64,000 bases of DNA. It comes from Pseudoduganella umbonata. GTDB lineage: Bacteria > Pseudomonadota > Gammaproteobacteria > Burkholderiales > Burkholderiaceae_D. This document shows, one piece after another, positions 35,797-43,876 of the stretch. Under the pieces are notes generated by a model. The model did no database searches. It was given only the letters and a program-made list of their open reading frames with translations, and was not told where the DNA came from. Made by a program: the position numbers and the translations under genes. The DNA lies in contig NZ_JACHXS010000013.1 of the NCBI RefSeq assembly GCF_014192225.1, positions 62,001 through 126,000 of the forward strand. Direction: 5' to 3'. The number at the start of each line of letters is the position of its first letter. Positions within the stretch are counted from its first letter, which is position 1.

Positions 35797-37230
35797 TCAG
35801 GGTTGCGGGCCGGCGCTGTTCAGCTGGAACGTGGGGGCGGGAATCTCGTCCAGGCAGCGCGCTTCCACGCGCTGGTGTGGTGCGTCCAGGAATTCGCGCA
35901 TCAGCCGCGGTGCGCAGCCCAGCGGCGAAACGATGTGACCGCCGTTCTTCACCACCAGGTGCTGGGCCGCTTTCATCAGCTTCGCCGCCGCTTCGGCGCG
36001 GCGCGGCGGCGTCACCGGATCCAGAGCGCCGGACAGCAGCAGTGCCGGCGCATCGATGCGTGCCGGCGCCGCATAAGCGACCCGCTTGACGTTCACGGCC
36101 GGGCACAGCGTGGCCAGTTGCGTGGACACTGCCGCGCCAAGGAAGGAGCCGGGCGTGTCCTCGGCCACCAGCTGCGGCGTCAGGCGCGGGACATCCTCGG
36201 CGCAGACCACGGCGAGGTACAGCGGGCCGGCCATTGCGCCGTCGGTGGAAAAATCGCTGTCGCGGTTGCTCTGGGCGATGAACGGCTCCCAGCGGCCGCC
36301 ATGGGCGCTGTGGATCAGGAACGGCAGCGTGTGCGCATCCGCCTGCGAATACAGGATGCGGTGCACGGTGGCGGTGAAGCGGCGCAGGCTGATGGTAACG
36401 GGGCGCAGCGCGGCCGTGCGCGGATCGGCCATCTCGATCCTGGCGGGTGCCTTGGCCAGCTGCGCCGCCAGCGCGGCGAATTCGGTGCGCAGCGCCGGGA
36501 AGGCGCGTGCGCAGGCCGCTTCCTTTTCGCACTGGCGGAACGTGGTCTCGAGCGCGGCCTGGGCATCGCGGCCGCCGGCGGGAATCACCTGGTCCGGCGC
36601 GGCCACGCCGTCGAGCACCAGGGCCCGCACGTTCGCCGGGAACAGCCGCGTGTAGTGCTGCGCAAGGCGGGTACCGTACGAGCCACCCCACAGGTTGACC
36701 TGGCCGTAGCCCAGCGCCAGCCGCACGCGTTCGATGTCCCGCGCCGCCGCATCCGTTGTATAGCTGCCGTAGGAAGCGCCCAGCGATTCGATGCAGCGCC
36801 GGGCGTCCGCGTCGAGCTGTTCTTCCGTCATCGTGTCGATCTCGGGCGGCGATTTGCAATCGAGCTTGCCCGACAGGCCGGTGCCCCGCTGGTCGATCAG
36901 CACGATGTCGCGGGTGGCGCGCACGCGGCGGAATGCGGCGTGCACGAGCGGCAGGATATCGCTGCCGGCCTGGCCAGGACCGCCGGCCAGCACGAACAGC
37001 GGATCGCTGCGCGCCGCTTCGCGAAAGGCCGGGGCCACCGTGGCGTGGATCGCGAGCGTCCTGCCGGACTTGGCGTAGTCGAGCGGCACCGGCACGCTGA
37101 TGCAGCGCAGCGCCTCTTCGATGCCCGGCAGGTGGCAGGTGCGGCCGGCCTGCGGCGCGGGTGCCGCATGTGCCGCCGGCAGGACCAGCTGCGTGGCCAG
37201 CAGCAGGGTGGAGACAATGGTCGATCGCAC
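35797..37230 (-). CDS. Secreted alpha/beta hydrolase (TAP-like, peptidase S33 type)
   Basis: A 477-residue exported hydrolase. GTG start, then a signal peptide ending AHA before APAPQAG. The alpha/beta core shows the oxyanion-type loop FVLAGGPGQAGSD, VLIDQRGTGLSGKLDC, nucleophile Ser in LWGGSYGTRLA, acid LLLSGALDPVTPP and catalytic His in KNGGHIVSP. The last quarter is a TAP-like C-terminal domain. The family cleaves N-terminal residues from short peptides (tripeptidyl or prolyl aminopeptidase) or esters. It is the first gene of a row with natA and natB, a pairing of secreted peptidase and exporter. Substrate not known. Confidence 0.88.
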   Translation of the reverse strand: MRSTIVSTLLLATQLVLPAAHAAPAPQAGRTCHLPGIEEALRCISVPVPLDYAKSGRTLAIHATVAPAFREAARSDPLFVLAGGPGQAGSDILPLVHAAFRRVRATRDIVLIDQRGTGLSGKLDCKSPPEIDTMTEEQLDADARRCIESLGASYGSYTTDAAARDIERVRLALGYGQVNLWGGSYGTRLAQHYTRLFPANVRALVLDGVAAPDQVIPAGGRDAQAALETTFRQCEKEAACARAFPALRTEFAALAAQLAKAPARIEMADPRTAALRPVTISLRRFTATVHRILYSQADAHTLPFLIHSAHGGRWEPFIAQSNRDSDFSTDGAMAGPLYLAVVCAEDVPRLTPQLVAEDTPGSFLGAAVSTQLATLCPAVNVKRVAYAAPARIDAPALLLSGALDPVTPPRRAEAAAKLMKAAQHLVVKNGGHIVSPLGCAPRLMREFLDAPHQRVEARCLDEIPAPTFQLNSAGPQP

Positions 37231-37540
37231 TGCAAGCCCTCTCGATGATATCGGTGGGCAATACTAGCGCGGGAATTGCCGGATGGGCAACTGCGGCGCG
37301 GCTGAGCCGGCAACCGGCCGGAAATCGAGCACTGCAGTGAGGGCAGGCCGGACCGGCGCCGGTAAAACACGCCGCCGGGCGGCTTGACCCGGCTGTGCGC
37401 AACACGCTATAATCGCCAGCTTTCCGTTCGCTCAGGAAAAGTCATAAGAAGGCTGCGTCCGTTGCAACAGGTGAGTACACCCAGGGCGGAACCACCGTTT
37501 TGAGCGTTTATATATTTATTTCTTCATTAGGAAGTCAAAC
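37231..37540. other. rplM upstream region
   Basis: About 310 bases between the divergent hydrolase gene and rplM. The right half contains the rplM promoter and a leader of about 120 bases, the left half nothing recognised. In enteric bacteria L13 represses its own leader; whether this leader has the same structure cannot be judged by eye. Confidence 0.45.
37384..37413 (+). promoter_or_regulatory. Strong sigma70 promoter of rplM-rpsI
   Basis: TTGACC at 37384-37389 and perfect TATAAT at 37408-37413, spacer 18. Start predicted near 37420, giving a leader of about 120 bases. The best-matching promoter in the window, as expected for ribosomal protein genes. Confidence 0.8.
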
Positions 37541-37969
37541 ATGAAAACTTTTTCCGCTAAGGGCCATGAAGTCCAGCGCGACTGGTTCGTGATTGACGCG
37601 ACGGACAAAGTCCTCGGCCGTGTTGCCAGCGAAGTGGCACGCCGACTGCGCGGCAAGCACAAGCCAGAATTTACCCCTCACGTCGACACCGGCGACTTCA
37701 TCGTCGTCATCAACGCAGGCAAACTGCGCGTGACCGGCACCAAGGCCACCGAGAAGACGTACTACCGTCACTCCGGCTACCCGGGCGGTATCTACGAAAC
37801 GAACTTCCTGAAAATGCAACAGCGCTTCCCGGGCCGCGCCCTGGAAAAAGCCGTCAAGGGCATGCTGCCGAAGGGCCCGCTGGGCTACGCAATGATCAAG
37901 AAGCTGAAAGTGTACGCGGAAGGTTCGCACCCGCACGCTGCCCAGCAACCCAAAGCACTCGAATTCTAA
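37541..37969 (+). CDS. rplM: 50S ribosomal protein L13
   Basis: Large-subunit ribosomal protein of 142 residues. MKTFSAKGHEVQRDWFVID, KVLGRVASEVARRLRGKHK, TYYRHSGYPGG, and GMLPKGPLGYAMIKKLKVY all match L13. ATG at 37541 follows AGGAAG. Co-transcribed with rpsI, nine bases downstream, from the promoter at 37384. Confidence 0.99.
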   Translation: MKTFSAKGHEVQRDWFVIDATDKVLGRVASEVARRLRGKHKPEFTPHVDTGDFIVVINAGKLRVTGTKATEKTYYRHSGYPGGIYETNFLKMQQRFPGRALEKAVKGMLPKGPLGYAMIKKLKVYAEGSHPHAAQQPKALEF

Positions 37970-37978
37970 GGAACTGAC

Positions 37979-38371
37979 ATGATCGGTAACTACAACTACG
38001 GCACCGGCCGTCGCAAGAGTGCAGTGGCTCGCGTGTTCATCAAGGTCGGCACCGGCCAGATCATCGTGAACGGCAAGCCTGCTTCCGAGTACTTCTCCCG
38101 CGAAACCGGCCTGATGGTGATCCGTCAGCCGCTGGAACTGACCGGCAACGTCGAGCGTTTCGACATCAAGGTCAACGTGCATGGCGGCGGCGAGTCCGGC
38201 CAGGCAGGTGCAGTGCGCCACGGCATCACCCGCGCGCTGATCGACTACGACGCAGGTCTCAAGGGCGATCTGGCACGTGCCGGCTTCGTTACCCGTGACG
38301 CCCGTGAAGTCGAGCGTAAGAAAGTCGGCCTGCGTAAAGCACGTCGCGCAAAGCAGTTCTCGAAGCGTTAA
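37979..38371 (+). CDS. rpsI: 30S ribosomal protein S9
   Basis: Small-subunit protein of 130 residues whose C-terminal arm contacts P-site tRNA. YGTGRRKSAVARVFIK, YFSRETGLMVIRQPLEL, GQAGAVRHGITRALIDY and the final basic KARRAKQFSKR are diagnostic. Second gene of rplM-rpsI. Followed by an intrinsic terminator. Confidence 0.99.
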   Translation: MIGNYNYGTGRRKSAVARVFIKVGTGQIIVNGKPASEYFSRETGLMVIRQPLELTGNVERFDIKVNVHGGGESGQAGAVRHGITRALIDYDAGLKGDLARAGFVTRDAREVERKKVGLRKARRAKQFSKR

Positions 38372-38428
38372 TCGGTTTCCGATTCGCGTTTCCTGTCCTG
38401 CCGCAGCCCGGTTTTCCGGGCTGGATCG

Positions 38429-38457
38429 AAAAGCCGCTGGTCTCCAGCGGCTTTTTT
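38429..38457 (+). terminator. Intrinsic terminator after rpsI
   Basis: Stem of AAAAGCCGCTGG and CCAGCGGCTTTT around a TCT loop, ending in TTTTTT. An additional hairpin (AGCCCGG, TTTT, CCGGGCT) precedes it at 38404-38421. Lies 58 bases after the rpsI stop. Confidence 0.9.
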
Positions 38458-38494
38458 GCATTTCGGCAGGGGTAAGACGCCTGTCACCGTAGGC

Positions 38495-38503
38495 TGATAA
38501 AAT
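38495..38503 (+). promoter_or_regulatory. Candidate extended -10 promoter of argC
   Basis: TGATAAAAT at 38495-38503, an extended -10 element with no clear -35. The ATG of argC is 38 bases further on. Just upstream, GCCTGTCACCG (38479-38489) matches the core of the dispersed repeat family. Confidence 0.4.
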
Positions 38504-38541
38504 TCGCTCTCACTCATTCATCTTTTGCAAGGAACAAGAAC

Positions 38542-39579
38542 ATGATCAAAGTTGGCATCGTCGGCGGCACCGGCTACACCGGCGTGGAACTGCTGCGATT
38601 GTTGGCAGTCCATCCCGAAGTGCAGCTGACGGCAATCACGTCGCGCAAGGAAGATGGTCTGCCCGTGGCCGACATGTATCCGTCGCTGCGCGGCCGCGTG
38701 AACCTGGCGTTTTCCGCGCCGGACAAGGTGGACCTGACGCAATGCGACGTCGTGTTCTTTGCCACGCCGCATGGCGTGGCGATGGCGCAGGCGCCGGAAC
38801 TGCTGGCCAAGGGCGTCAAGGTGATCGACCTGGCCGCGGATTTCCGTATCAAGGACCGCGCCGTGTTCGAGAAAACCTACAAGATCGACCACACCGCGCC
38901 GGAACTGCTGGAGCAGGCCGTGTACGGGCTCGTCGAGCTGAACCGTGAAGAGATCAAGGGCGCCAGCCTGATCGCCAATCCCGGCTGCTACCCGAACACG
39001 ATGCAGATCGGCTTCGCGCCGCTGCTGAAGGCCGGCGTGATCGATGCGGGCAACCTGATCGCCGACTGCAAGTCCGGCGTGTCCGGTGCCGGCCGCAAGG
39101 CCGAGATCGGCATCCTGTTTTCCGAGTCGAGCGACAACTTCAAGGCCTACGGCGTGGCCGGCCACCGCCACACGCCGGAAACCACCGCCCAGCTGCAGCG
39201 CCTGACGGGCGACAAGGTATCGCTGGTCTTCACGCCGCACCTGGTGCCGATGATCCGCGGCATGCATTCCACGCTGTACGGCAAGCTGACCACGGACATC
39301 AGCAACGAGGAACTGCAAAAGCTGTTCGAGGACGCCTATGCCGGCGAGAAATTCATCGATGTGATGCCGTTCGGCTCGCACCCGGAAACCCGCACCACCA
39401 AGGGCTCGAACATGCTGCGCCTGGCCGTGCACCGTCCGGACAATGGCAATACCGTGATCGTGCTGGTGGTGCAGGACAACCTGGTAAAAGGCGCCTCCGG
39501 CCAGGCCGTGCAGTGCATGAACCTGATGTTCGGCCTGGAAGAAAGCCTGGGCCTGGACACGATCGCGCTGCTGCCGTGA
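38542..39579 (+). CDS. argC: N-acetyl-gamma-glutamyl-phosphate reductase
   Basis: NADPH-dependent third step of arginine biosynthesis. 345 residues, full length. NADP-binding GIVGGTGYTGVELLRLL at the start; active-site Cys149 in NPGCYPNTMQ; KSGVSGAGRK; HRHTPET with the catalytic His; and KGSNMLRLAVHRP near the end. ATG start preceded by AAGGAACAAGAAC. Same strand as rpsI but separated from it by a terminator, so independently transcribed. Confidence 0.98.
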   Translation: MIKVGIVGGTGYTGVELLRLLAVHPEVQLTAITSRKEDGLPVADMYPSLRGRVNLAFSAPDKVDLTQCDVVFFATPHGVAMAQAPELLAKGVKVIDLAADFRIKDRAVFEKTYKIDHTAPELLEQAVYGLVELNREEIKGASLIANPGCYPNTMQIGFAPLLKAGVIDAGNLIADCKSGVSGAGRKAEIGILFSESSDNFKAYGVAGHRHTPETTAQLQRLTGDKVSLVFTPHLVPMIRGMHSTLYGKLTTDISNEELQKLFEDAYAGEKFIDVMPFGSHPETRTTKGSNMLRLAVHRPDNGNTVIVLVVQDNLVKGASGQAVQCMNLMFGLEESLGLDTIALLP

Positions 39580-39662
39580 CCTTTTGCCATTGAAGTGGTG
39601 TATCCACGCCTCATATCTCTAGAGAAATGGGGCGGGCCGGAGCAGGGCTTCGCGCAAAGGTC

Positions 39663-39668
39663 TATAAT
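39663..39668 (+). promoter_or_regulatory. Candidate -10 element of erpA
   Basis: Perfect TATAAT, 30 bases before the erpA ATG; no convincing -35. Iron-sulphur control (IscR-like) would fit the gene, but no site is recognised. Confidence 0.45.
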
Positions 39669-39698
39669 GACCGGAACGATTTTTAGTGGGAGTTTCCA

Positions 39699-40061
39699 AT
39701 GAATGCAGTAGCCGAAGCGCAAGAAGTAATCCCGGCACCGATCGTCTTTTCCGACAGCGCCGCCGATAAAGTGGCCCAGCTGATCGAGGAAGAAGGCAAT
39801 CCCGACCTGAAACTGCGCGTGTTCGTGCAGGGTGGCGGCTGTTCCGGTTTCCAGTACGGTTTCACGTTCGATGAAATCGTCAACGAAGACGACACCACGA
39901 TGGTCAAGAACGGCGTGCAGTTGCTGATCGACTCGATGAGCTACCAGTACCTCATCGGCGCCGAGATCGACTACAAGGATGACCTGGAAGGTGCCCAGTT
40001 CGTGATCAAGAACCCGAACGCCCAGTCGACCTGCGGCTGCGGTTCCTCGTTCTCGGTCTAA
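39699..40061 (+). CDS. erpA: Iron-sulphur cluster insertion protein ErpA
   Basis: A-type carrier of Fe-S clusters, 120 residues. The three conserved cysteines are in GGCSGFQYGF and STCGCGSSFSV. IVFSDSAADKVAQLIEEEGN is the usual N-terminal region and VLIDSMSYQYLIGAEIDY-like text follows. ATG at 39699 follows AGTGGGAG. Followed by its own terminator. Confidence 0.96.
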   Translation: MNAVAEAQEVIPAPIVFSDSAADKVAQLIEEEGNPDLKLRVFVQGGGCSGFQYGFTFDEIVNEDDTTMVKNGVQLLIDSMSYQYLIGAEIDYKDDLEGAQFVIKNPNAQSTCGCGSSFSV

Positions 40062-40078
40062 GCCTTTTCAGCCTGGAC

Positions 40079-40113
40079 AAAAAGGCGGTCAGCGCGAGCT
40101 GACCGCCTTTTTT
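40079..40113 (+). terminator. Intrinsic terminator after erpA
   Basis: Fifteen-base perfect stem (AAAAAGGCGGTCAGC and its complement) around a GCGA loop, ending in six Ts. The symmetric A/T flanks may also let it act for the converging DUF2061 gene. Confidence 0.92.
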
Positions 40114-40195
40114 CGTTCCGGGATCGGGAAAGGCGCCCGATGACAGGAGCTTTTCCAGGGGGAGACCCTTCCGGGGAAGGCGGATCCTTTCCGGA

Positions 40196-40609
40196 TCAGG
40201 CAGCCGCGGCAAGGCGTGCATTCGCGGCCAGGCGCTCTTCCAGGCGGTCCCACAGCCGGTCGTGGTACGGCAGCGCGATCACGTTCAGGATCGGCTCCAG
40301 CACGGCGGCCACGCCGCCGAAGGCCGCCGAGCCGGTGGCCCAGTACATTACGCCGAAGGCAACCGCCATGTGGAACAGCGTCTGGCTCAGCTTCTCGGCA
40401 GCCAGCAGGGCGGTCGCGTTGTATGCGGAGCGCGCCCTGATGCGGCGCCAGAAGCCTTCGTGGATCGGCAGGAACGCCACGTTGATGACCGGCTCGAGAA
40501 TCGCCGCGAGGCCGCCGAACGCCACCGATCCCGTCATCACGTACATCAGCGTGAAGGCGATGGCCATGTGGGTGGTGACCTGGCTGAGTTTTTTTGCTGC
40601 GACGATCAT
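40196..40609 (-). CDS. Tandem DUF2061 membrane protein
   Basis: A 137-residue membrane protein made of two DUF2061 units, each with one or two helices. Unit 1: KKLSQVTTHMAIAFTLMYVMTGS, then LPIHEGFWRRI. Unit 2: EKLSQTLFHMAVAFGVMYWATGS, then LPYHDRLWDRL. The proteins with one unit are about 70 residues; here two are fused. The ATG at 40609 is chosen for the AGAGG six bases upstream; a TTG at 40663 would add 18 residues. Function unknown. It converges on erpA and diverges from the DUF4287 gene. Confidence 0.85.
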   Translation of the reverse strand: MIVAAKKLSQVTTHMAIAFTLMYVMTGSVAFGGLAAILEPVINVAFLPIHEGFWRRIRARSAYNATALLAAEKLSQTLFHMAVAFGVMYWATGSAAFGGVAAVLEPILNVIALPYHDRLWDRLEERLAANARLAAAA

Positions 40610-40763
40610 GGCTGCCTCTGCATTGGATAACTGTTGAGAAAGATGATAACGATTCTCGTTCAAATTTCAAAATTGATTGTTCTCACCGGTGCGATTAGTT
40701 TTTACTATGAGAACATTGTCGATCATAGTGCCGCTCGAACGTCGTACGCAGGAGTAAGCCATT

Positions 40764-40812
40764 TTGGAGGCAATGTTTCCTGAAAAATGGGGTACGTCCC
40801 CATTTTCCACAC
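40764..40812. repeat. Dispersed repeat copy (GAAAAATGGGG hairpin type)
   Basis: Hairpin of AAAATGGGG (40784-40792) and CCCCATTTT (40798-40806) with a TACGT loop, preceded by GGCAATGTTTCCTG. The same GAAAAATGGGG and ATGTTTCC words recur at 46955-47191, tying this copy to the dispersed repeats there. It lies about 40 bases before the DUF4287 gene. Confidence 0.75.
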
Positions 40813-40849
40813 GTCGTCGCCATGAAACCCACTACCAAGGAGAGCACCT

Positions 40850-41059
40850 ATGTCCGACCAACCCAAGGGTCCCGCGTCCTATTTCCCGTCGATCGAACAG
40901 CGGTACGGCCATCCGGTGGCCCACTGGTTCGCCCTGCTGGGCGAGCAGGGCAGCGGCCGCAAGCACATGGAACTGGTGACTTGGCTGAAGAAGGAGCACG
41001 GGCTCGGCCATGGGCATGCGAACGCGCTGGTGGCCCATCACCTCGCGCAGGCGAAGTAG
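40850..41059 (+). CDS. DUF4287 domain protein
   Basis: A 69-residue cytosolic protein that is almost entirely one DUF4287 domain: GPASYFPSIEQRYGHP, HWFALLGE, KHMELVTWLKKEHGLGHGHANALVAHHL. Small stand-alone copies are common in proteobacteria; function unknown. ATG at 40850 follows AAGGAGAGCACCT. It converges on anmK, with only three bases between the stop codons. Confidence 0.9.
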   Translation: MSDQPKGPASYFPSIEQRYGHPVAHWFALLGEQGSGRKHMELVTWLKKEHGLGHGHANALVAHHLAQAK

Positions 41060-41062
41060 CGC

Positions 41063-42160
41063 TCAGCGCGGATACAGGGCACCCAGCACGCGTTCGCCGC
41101 GCGCGCCGGTGACCGAGGGCAGGTTGCCCGTCTTGCGCTCATCGAAGCGCCATGCGAGCCAGGCCCAGCACAAAGCCTCGACGTGGGACGGATCGGCGCC
41201 CAGTACCGCCGTTGTCTGCACCTTTACGCGCTCGCCCAGTTCTTCCGCCAGCATGCGCAGCAGCGTACCGTTGAATGCGCCGCCGCCGCAGACGTACAGC
41301 GCATCGGTCTCCGGGGCATGGGCGTGGATGCCGCGTGCCAGCGATGCCGCGGTGAAGCGCGTCAGCGTCGCGGCCACGTCGGCCGGCGCGGCGCCGGAAA
41401 AGCCGGCCAGGCGCGCGCGCAGCCAGTCCAGGTGGAACAGGTCGCGGCCCGTGCTTTTCGGCGGCGGCAACGCAAGATAAGGCTCCGACAGCAGCACGGC
41501 CAGCAGGTGCGGCAACTCCTGGCCGGTGGCCGCCCAGGCGCCGTCCGCATCGTACGGCTTGCCAAGGTGGAGGCGGGTCCATTCGTCGATCAGCACGTTG
41601 CCGGGACCGGTATCGAAACCCGTCACGTGCCCGCTCGCCTGCAGGATGGAGATGTTGCCGATGCCGCCGATATTGGCCAGCACCCGCGTCCTGCCAGGCT
41701 CGCCGAACAGCGCATGGTGTGCCGCCGGCACCAGCGGTGCTCCCTGGCCGCCGGCCGCCACGTCGCGCGAACGGAAGTCCACGATCGCATCGATGCCGGT
41801 CAGCTCGGCAAGCAGGGCGCCATTGATCGTCTGCCGCGTGAATCCCAGCTCCGGGCGATGGCGGATCGTCTGGCCATGCGCGCCGATCGCGCGCACGTCG
41901 GCCGCCTGCATGCCGGACTGTTCCAGCAACGCCGCGGCGCATTCCGCGTACACGCGCGCAATGCCGTTGCCGGCCAGCGCTTCGCGTTCCACTTCATTGT
42001 CGCTGGCCGCCTGCAAGGTACGCAGTTCGGCCAGCAGCGCGGGCGGGTAGGGCACGTGGTGGGCCGCCATCGTGCGGGCCGCGCCGGCCCAGAAGTCGAC
42101 CAGCACGCCGTCGACACCGTCGAGGCTGGTGCCCGACATTAATCCTATGAACAAGCTCAT
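41063..42160 (-). CDS. anmK: Anhydro-N-acetylmuramic acid kinase
   Basis: Phosphorylates 1,6-anhydro-MurNAc from cell-wall recycling. 365 residues. ATPase-fold motifs: FIGLMSGTSLDGVDGVL (phosphate-1), GAHGQTIRH, VLANIGGIGNIS, GFDTGPGNVLIDEW and YVCGGGAFNGTLLRML. ATG start. It lies downstream of the M23 endopeptidase gene on the same strand, separated from it by a terminator; both serve peptidoglycan turnover. Confidence 0.96.
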   Translation of the reverse strand: MSLFIGLMSGTSLDGVDGVLVDFWAGAARTMAAHHVPYPPALLAELRTLQAASDNEVEREALAGNGIARVYAECAAALLEQSGMQAADVRAIGAHGQTIRHRPELGFTRQTINGALLAELTGIDAIVDFRSRDVAAGGQGAPLVPAAHHALFGEPGRTRVLANIGGIGNISILQASGHVTGFDTGPGNVLIDEWTRLHLGKPYDADGAWAATGQELPHLLAVLLSEPYLALPPPKSTGRDLFHLDWLRARLAGFSGAAPADVAATLTRFTAASLARGIHAHAPETDALYVCGGGAFNGTLLRMLAEELGERVKVQTTAVLGADPSHVEALCWAWLAWRFDERKTGNLPSVTGARGERVLGALYPR

Positions 42161-42285
42161 CGTGTAACGCGAAAGCGCGCAGGGGGGAAGATTGCGCCAT
42201 TGTGCCCGATGTGGTCCAGTGTTAGCCAGCTAACGGTCGGGGCCACGGCCGCGGCGTACACTGGTTTCACAGTGAGGGAGGAAGG

Positions 42286-42316
42286 AAAAACGGCGCCCCT
42301 CGGGGCGCCGTCTTTC
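42286..42316 (-). terminator. Intrinsic terminator of the M23 endopeptidase gene
   Basis: Stem CGGCGCCC/GGGCGCCG (within 42291-42310) followed, on the reverse strand, by TTTTT. Starts 26 bases beyond the stop codon at 42336, and separates the gene from anmK. Confidence 0.82.
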
Positions 42317-42335
42317 TACCGGACTAGGGTGTGAT

Positions 42336-43721
42336 TTACTTCTGCGCCAGCGTATCGGTCGACGCAGCGCCTTGCGGGCGCAGCAGTGCGAAACGGTGGG
42401 CGATTTCGCTGGACACCATCTTGAAGCGCGCCATCTCGGCGGCGGTCAACGGTGCCTGCGTGATGGAGCCGAGCTTGGTCGGATCCTTCGACTGGCCACC
42501 CACGCGGAACTCGTAGTGCAGGTGCGCGCCGGTCGACCAGCCGGTCGAACCCACATAGCCGATCAGTTCGCCCTGGCGGATTTTCTGGCCCTTCTTCAAG
42601 CCCGAGGCAAAGCGGCTCATGTGTGCATACGCGGTGGTGTAATTGTTCCAGTGCTTCAGCACCACGACATTGCCGTAGCCGCCCTGGGTGCCCGCGAAGT
42701 CGACGACGCCATCACCCGCGGCGCGGATCGGGGTGCCGGTCGGCGCAGCGAAATCGATCCCCTTGTGCGCTTTCCAGTTGCCCGAGATCGGGTGTACGCG
42801 CATCGAGAAACCGGACGAGATACGGGAGAACTCCAGGGGCGACTTCAGGAAGCCTTTTTTCAGCGCCTTGCCGTCCAGGCTGTAGTAACCGCCACCCTGC
42901 TTGCTGACCGGATCTTCATACCAGACGGATTGATGCGTCACGCCGCGGGTGGTGAACTCGCCGGCCAGGATACGGCCAGCCTTGACGAATTCGCCATCCT
43001 GCCAGAACGTTTCGTAGACCACGTTGAAGCGGTCGCCCCGCTTCACGTCGGAGCGGAAGTCGATATTGTTCGAGAACATTTCCACGATCTGGCGCACGAC
43101 GGCATCGGGCAGGCGCGCACCGTCCGCATCGGAATCGGTGGCCGCGAACAGCGTGGTCTTGATTTCACGCGCATGCATTTCCACGCGGCGTTCCAGCTTC
43201 ACGGGCGACTCTTCCGCCACGAAGCTTTCGCCCTTGCGCTTGACAGCGATGTTCTTGACCGGCACGTCCTGGCCGTCGACGACGCTGGCGCGCAGCCACA
43301 GCAGCTGGCCGTTGTCATCCGTTTGCGCCAGTACGCGCTTGCCGCTGCGCAGCTGCATGATGGCCTTGGCGGTCTTGTCCTTCTTGATGAAGGTCTCGGC
43401 AGCGGTGTCGTCGACACCCAGGCGATGCAGCAGCGTAGCCAGCGTGTCGCCGGCACGGATGCGCTCTTCGCGCATGTACTTTTCCGTGCCGTCCTGGGCT
43501 TCGAGTGCGTTGATCTGGGAAGACAGGTTCGGAGAGGCGAGATCTTGCGTGACTGTGGTCACCGGCATGTCGCCGGCATCCGGAGCAAGCGGAGCCACGC
43601 CGGCGGCGCCGAAGGCGCACAAGGCGAGGGCCACTGCGGACGCGCTGACGATGCGGGCCTTGCGGGTCGAACCTAGCAGATGGTACAAGCGCGAGCTTGT
43701 GAACTTATGTATAGGGTTCAT
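42336..43721 (-). CDS. M23 family peptidoglycan endopeptidase
   Basis: Cell-wall hydrolase of 461 residues, inner-membrane anchored or exported. An N-terminal helix lies near residues 23-42 (ARIVSASAVALALCAFGAAG). The middle resembles an OapA/LysM-like region (RAGDTLATLLHRLGVDDTAA) and a Csd3-type domain (FRSDVKRGDRFNVVYE). The C-terminal LytM domain has zinc ligands in RVHPISGNWKAHKGIDF and HLHYEFRV. Resembles MepM/YebA. ATG start. A TATAAT with TTGGCG upstream is the likely promoter. Divergent from tyrS. Confidence 0.93.
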   Translation of the reverse strand: MNPIHKFTSSRLYHLLGSTRKARIVSASAVALALCAFGAAGVAPLAPDAGDMPVTTVTQDLASPNLSSQINALEAQDGTEKYMREERIRAGDTLATLLHRLGVDDTAAETFIKKDKTAKAIMQLRSGKRVLAQTDDNGQLLWLRASVVDGQDVPVKNIAVKRKGESFVAEESPVKLERRVEMHAREIKTTLFAATDSDADGARLPDAVVRQIVEMFSNNIDFRSDVKRGDRFNVVYETFWQDGEFVKAGRILAGEFTTRGVTHQSVWYEDPVSKQGGGYYSLDGKALKKGFLKSPLEFSRISSGFSMRVHPISGNWKAHKGIDFAAPTGTPIRAAGDGVVDFAGTQGGYGNVVVLKHWNNYTTAYAHMSRFASGLKKGQKIRQGELIGYVGSTGWSTGAHLHYEFRVGGQSKDPTKLGSITQAPLTAAEMARFKMVSSEIAHRFALLRPQGAASTDTLAQK

Positions 43722-43824
43722 GCAATCAGTTAAAATTTGCCGCTTGAACTGTTGAATTTTTGCTTTTTTGTTCTAACTTGTTGATTTATTTAGTTTTCGT
43801 TGGGCAAGATTGACGGGATCGGGC

Positions 43825-43852
43825 ATTATAACAAACTCCTGCGCAACGCCAA
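43825..43852 (-). promoter_or_regulatory. Candidate promoter of the M23 endopeptidase gene
   Basis: On the reverse strand, TTGGCG at 43852-43847 and perfect TATAAT at 43830-43825, spacer 16. About 100 bases of leader to the ATG. Confidence 0.6.
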
Positions 43853-43876
43853 CATATTGAGAAAATTTTCGGATAC

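Noticed and set aside
40645..40663. Fur box-like sequence (GATAACGATTCTCGTT) upstream of the DUF2061 gene
   Set aside because: About 12 of 19 matches to the consensus, too weak to call without a matrix search, and no iron-related function is known for DUF2061.
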